From Hydrogenophaga intermedia (GTDB lineage: Bacteria > Pseudomonadota > Gammaproteobacteria > Burkholderiales > Burkholderiaceae_C): a stretch of 15,350 bases of DNA. Under the pieces are notes generated by a model. That model did no database searches and was not told the DNA's origin. It saw only the letters and a program-made list of their open reading frames with translations. Position 1 is the first letter of the stretch. Every line of letters starts with the position of its first letter. Where the stretch lies: the NCBI GenBank assembly GCA_945869245.1, contig CAMBOY010000042.1:1-15350 (forward strand). The letters are read 5' to 3'. Shown piece by piece: positions 15,293 to 15,350 of this stretch. The position numbers and the translations under genes were made by a program.

Positions 15293-15350
15293 TGCCGCCA
15301 GAAGCGCCGCGCTGCCGAAGATCTCGAACGAGCTGATTGACCAGTTCGTG
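15207..15350 (+). mobile_element. IS256-family insertion sequence, left end (cut by window)
   Basis: The sequence CCTGTCCTGAATTTTGTGTT, starting at about 15207, resembles the terminal inverted repeats of IS256-family elements and is followed 50 bases later by an IS256-type transposase start. The exact boundary may be off by a few bases because the right end is outside the window. The element sits in the 5' part of the hydrolase gene. Confidence 0.7.
15258..15350 (+). CDS. IS256-family transposase, N-terminal part (window edge)
   Basis: Thirty-one codons are visible from ATG 15258 to the window edge, starting MPSKTKLKNAAIAARSAALP and ending ISNELIDQFV. This N-terminus, a short basic-Ala stretch followed by ELIDQFV, is characteristic of IS256-family (mutator-type, DDE) transposases as I recall them. 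The catalytic DDE residues lie beyond the window. No in-frame start lies upstream. The overlapping ATG at 15239 is in another frame. Whether the transposase is intact cannot be judged. Confidence 0.8.
   Translation, partial: MPSKTKLKNAAIAARSAALPKISNELIDQFV

Noticed and set aside
1..15350. CRISPR array, tRNA or rRNA genes, riboswitch upstream of the ThiD-like gene
   Set aside because: No regularly spaced direct repeats or tRNA/rRNA sequence were seen, and the 132-base gap before the ThiD-like gene does not show a recognisable TPP riboswitch core.

Overview
The window is high-GC bacterial chromosome with tightly packed genes. It looks like a betaproteobacterium of the order Burkholderiales, most likely family Comamonadaceae. 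The clues are the gene order rubredoxin-pilG next to a ThiD-like gene and hemL, the dusB-fis-purH block, and the style of the proteins. This placement rests on recognising families and gene order, not on a database search.

Layout. Positions 1-403 (minus strand) hold the start of a PilG-type response regulator, cut by the window edge, and a 57-residue rubredoxin. Positions 536-2802 (plus) hold a divergent ThiD-like kinase and hemL (heme synthesis, C5 pathway), closed by a clear intrinsic terminator. A small DUF6172-like gene (2910-3257, plus) converges on a long minus-strand block: dusB, fis, purH and an RhlE-like DEAD-box helicase. The dusB/fis and purH/helicase junctions overlap, so translation is probably coupled. 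A YqaA-type membrane protein (7715-8209, plus) diverges from dusB. Next comes a second minus-strand block: ychF, two overlapping membrane hybrid histidine kinases of almost identical architecture, and a degenerate RsuA-like pseudouridine synthase 7 bases further on.

Upstream of ychF, from about 13720, the character changes from core to accessory. There is a 54-base inverted copy resembling part of ychF, the N-terminal remnant of a tyrosine integrase, about 250 bases with no recognisable gene, a dienelactone hydrolase-family gene, and the left end of an IS256-family insertion sequence. The IS appears to have removed the start and signal peptide of the hydrolase gene.

No wholly new multi-gene system is evident. 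The most notable signals are three enzymes whose catalytic residue is replaced. HemL has Thr where the PLP-binding Lys belongs, inside a patch of further changes. The ThiD-like protein has Glu in place of its active-site Cys. The RsuA-like protein has His in place of the catalytic Asp. The next most notable are the tandem twin hybrid kinases linked to that degenerate RNA-modification protein, and the inverted ychF-like segment in the ychF leader.
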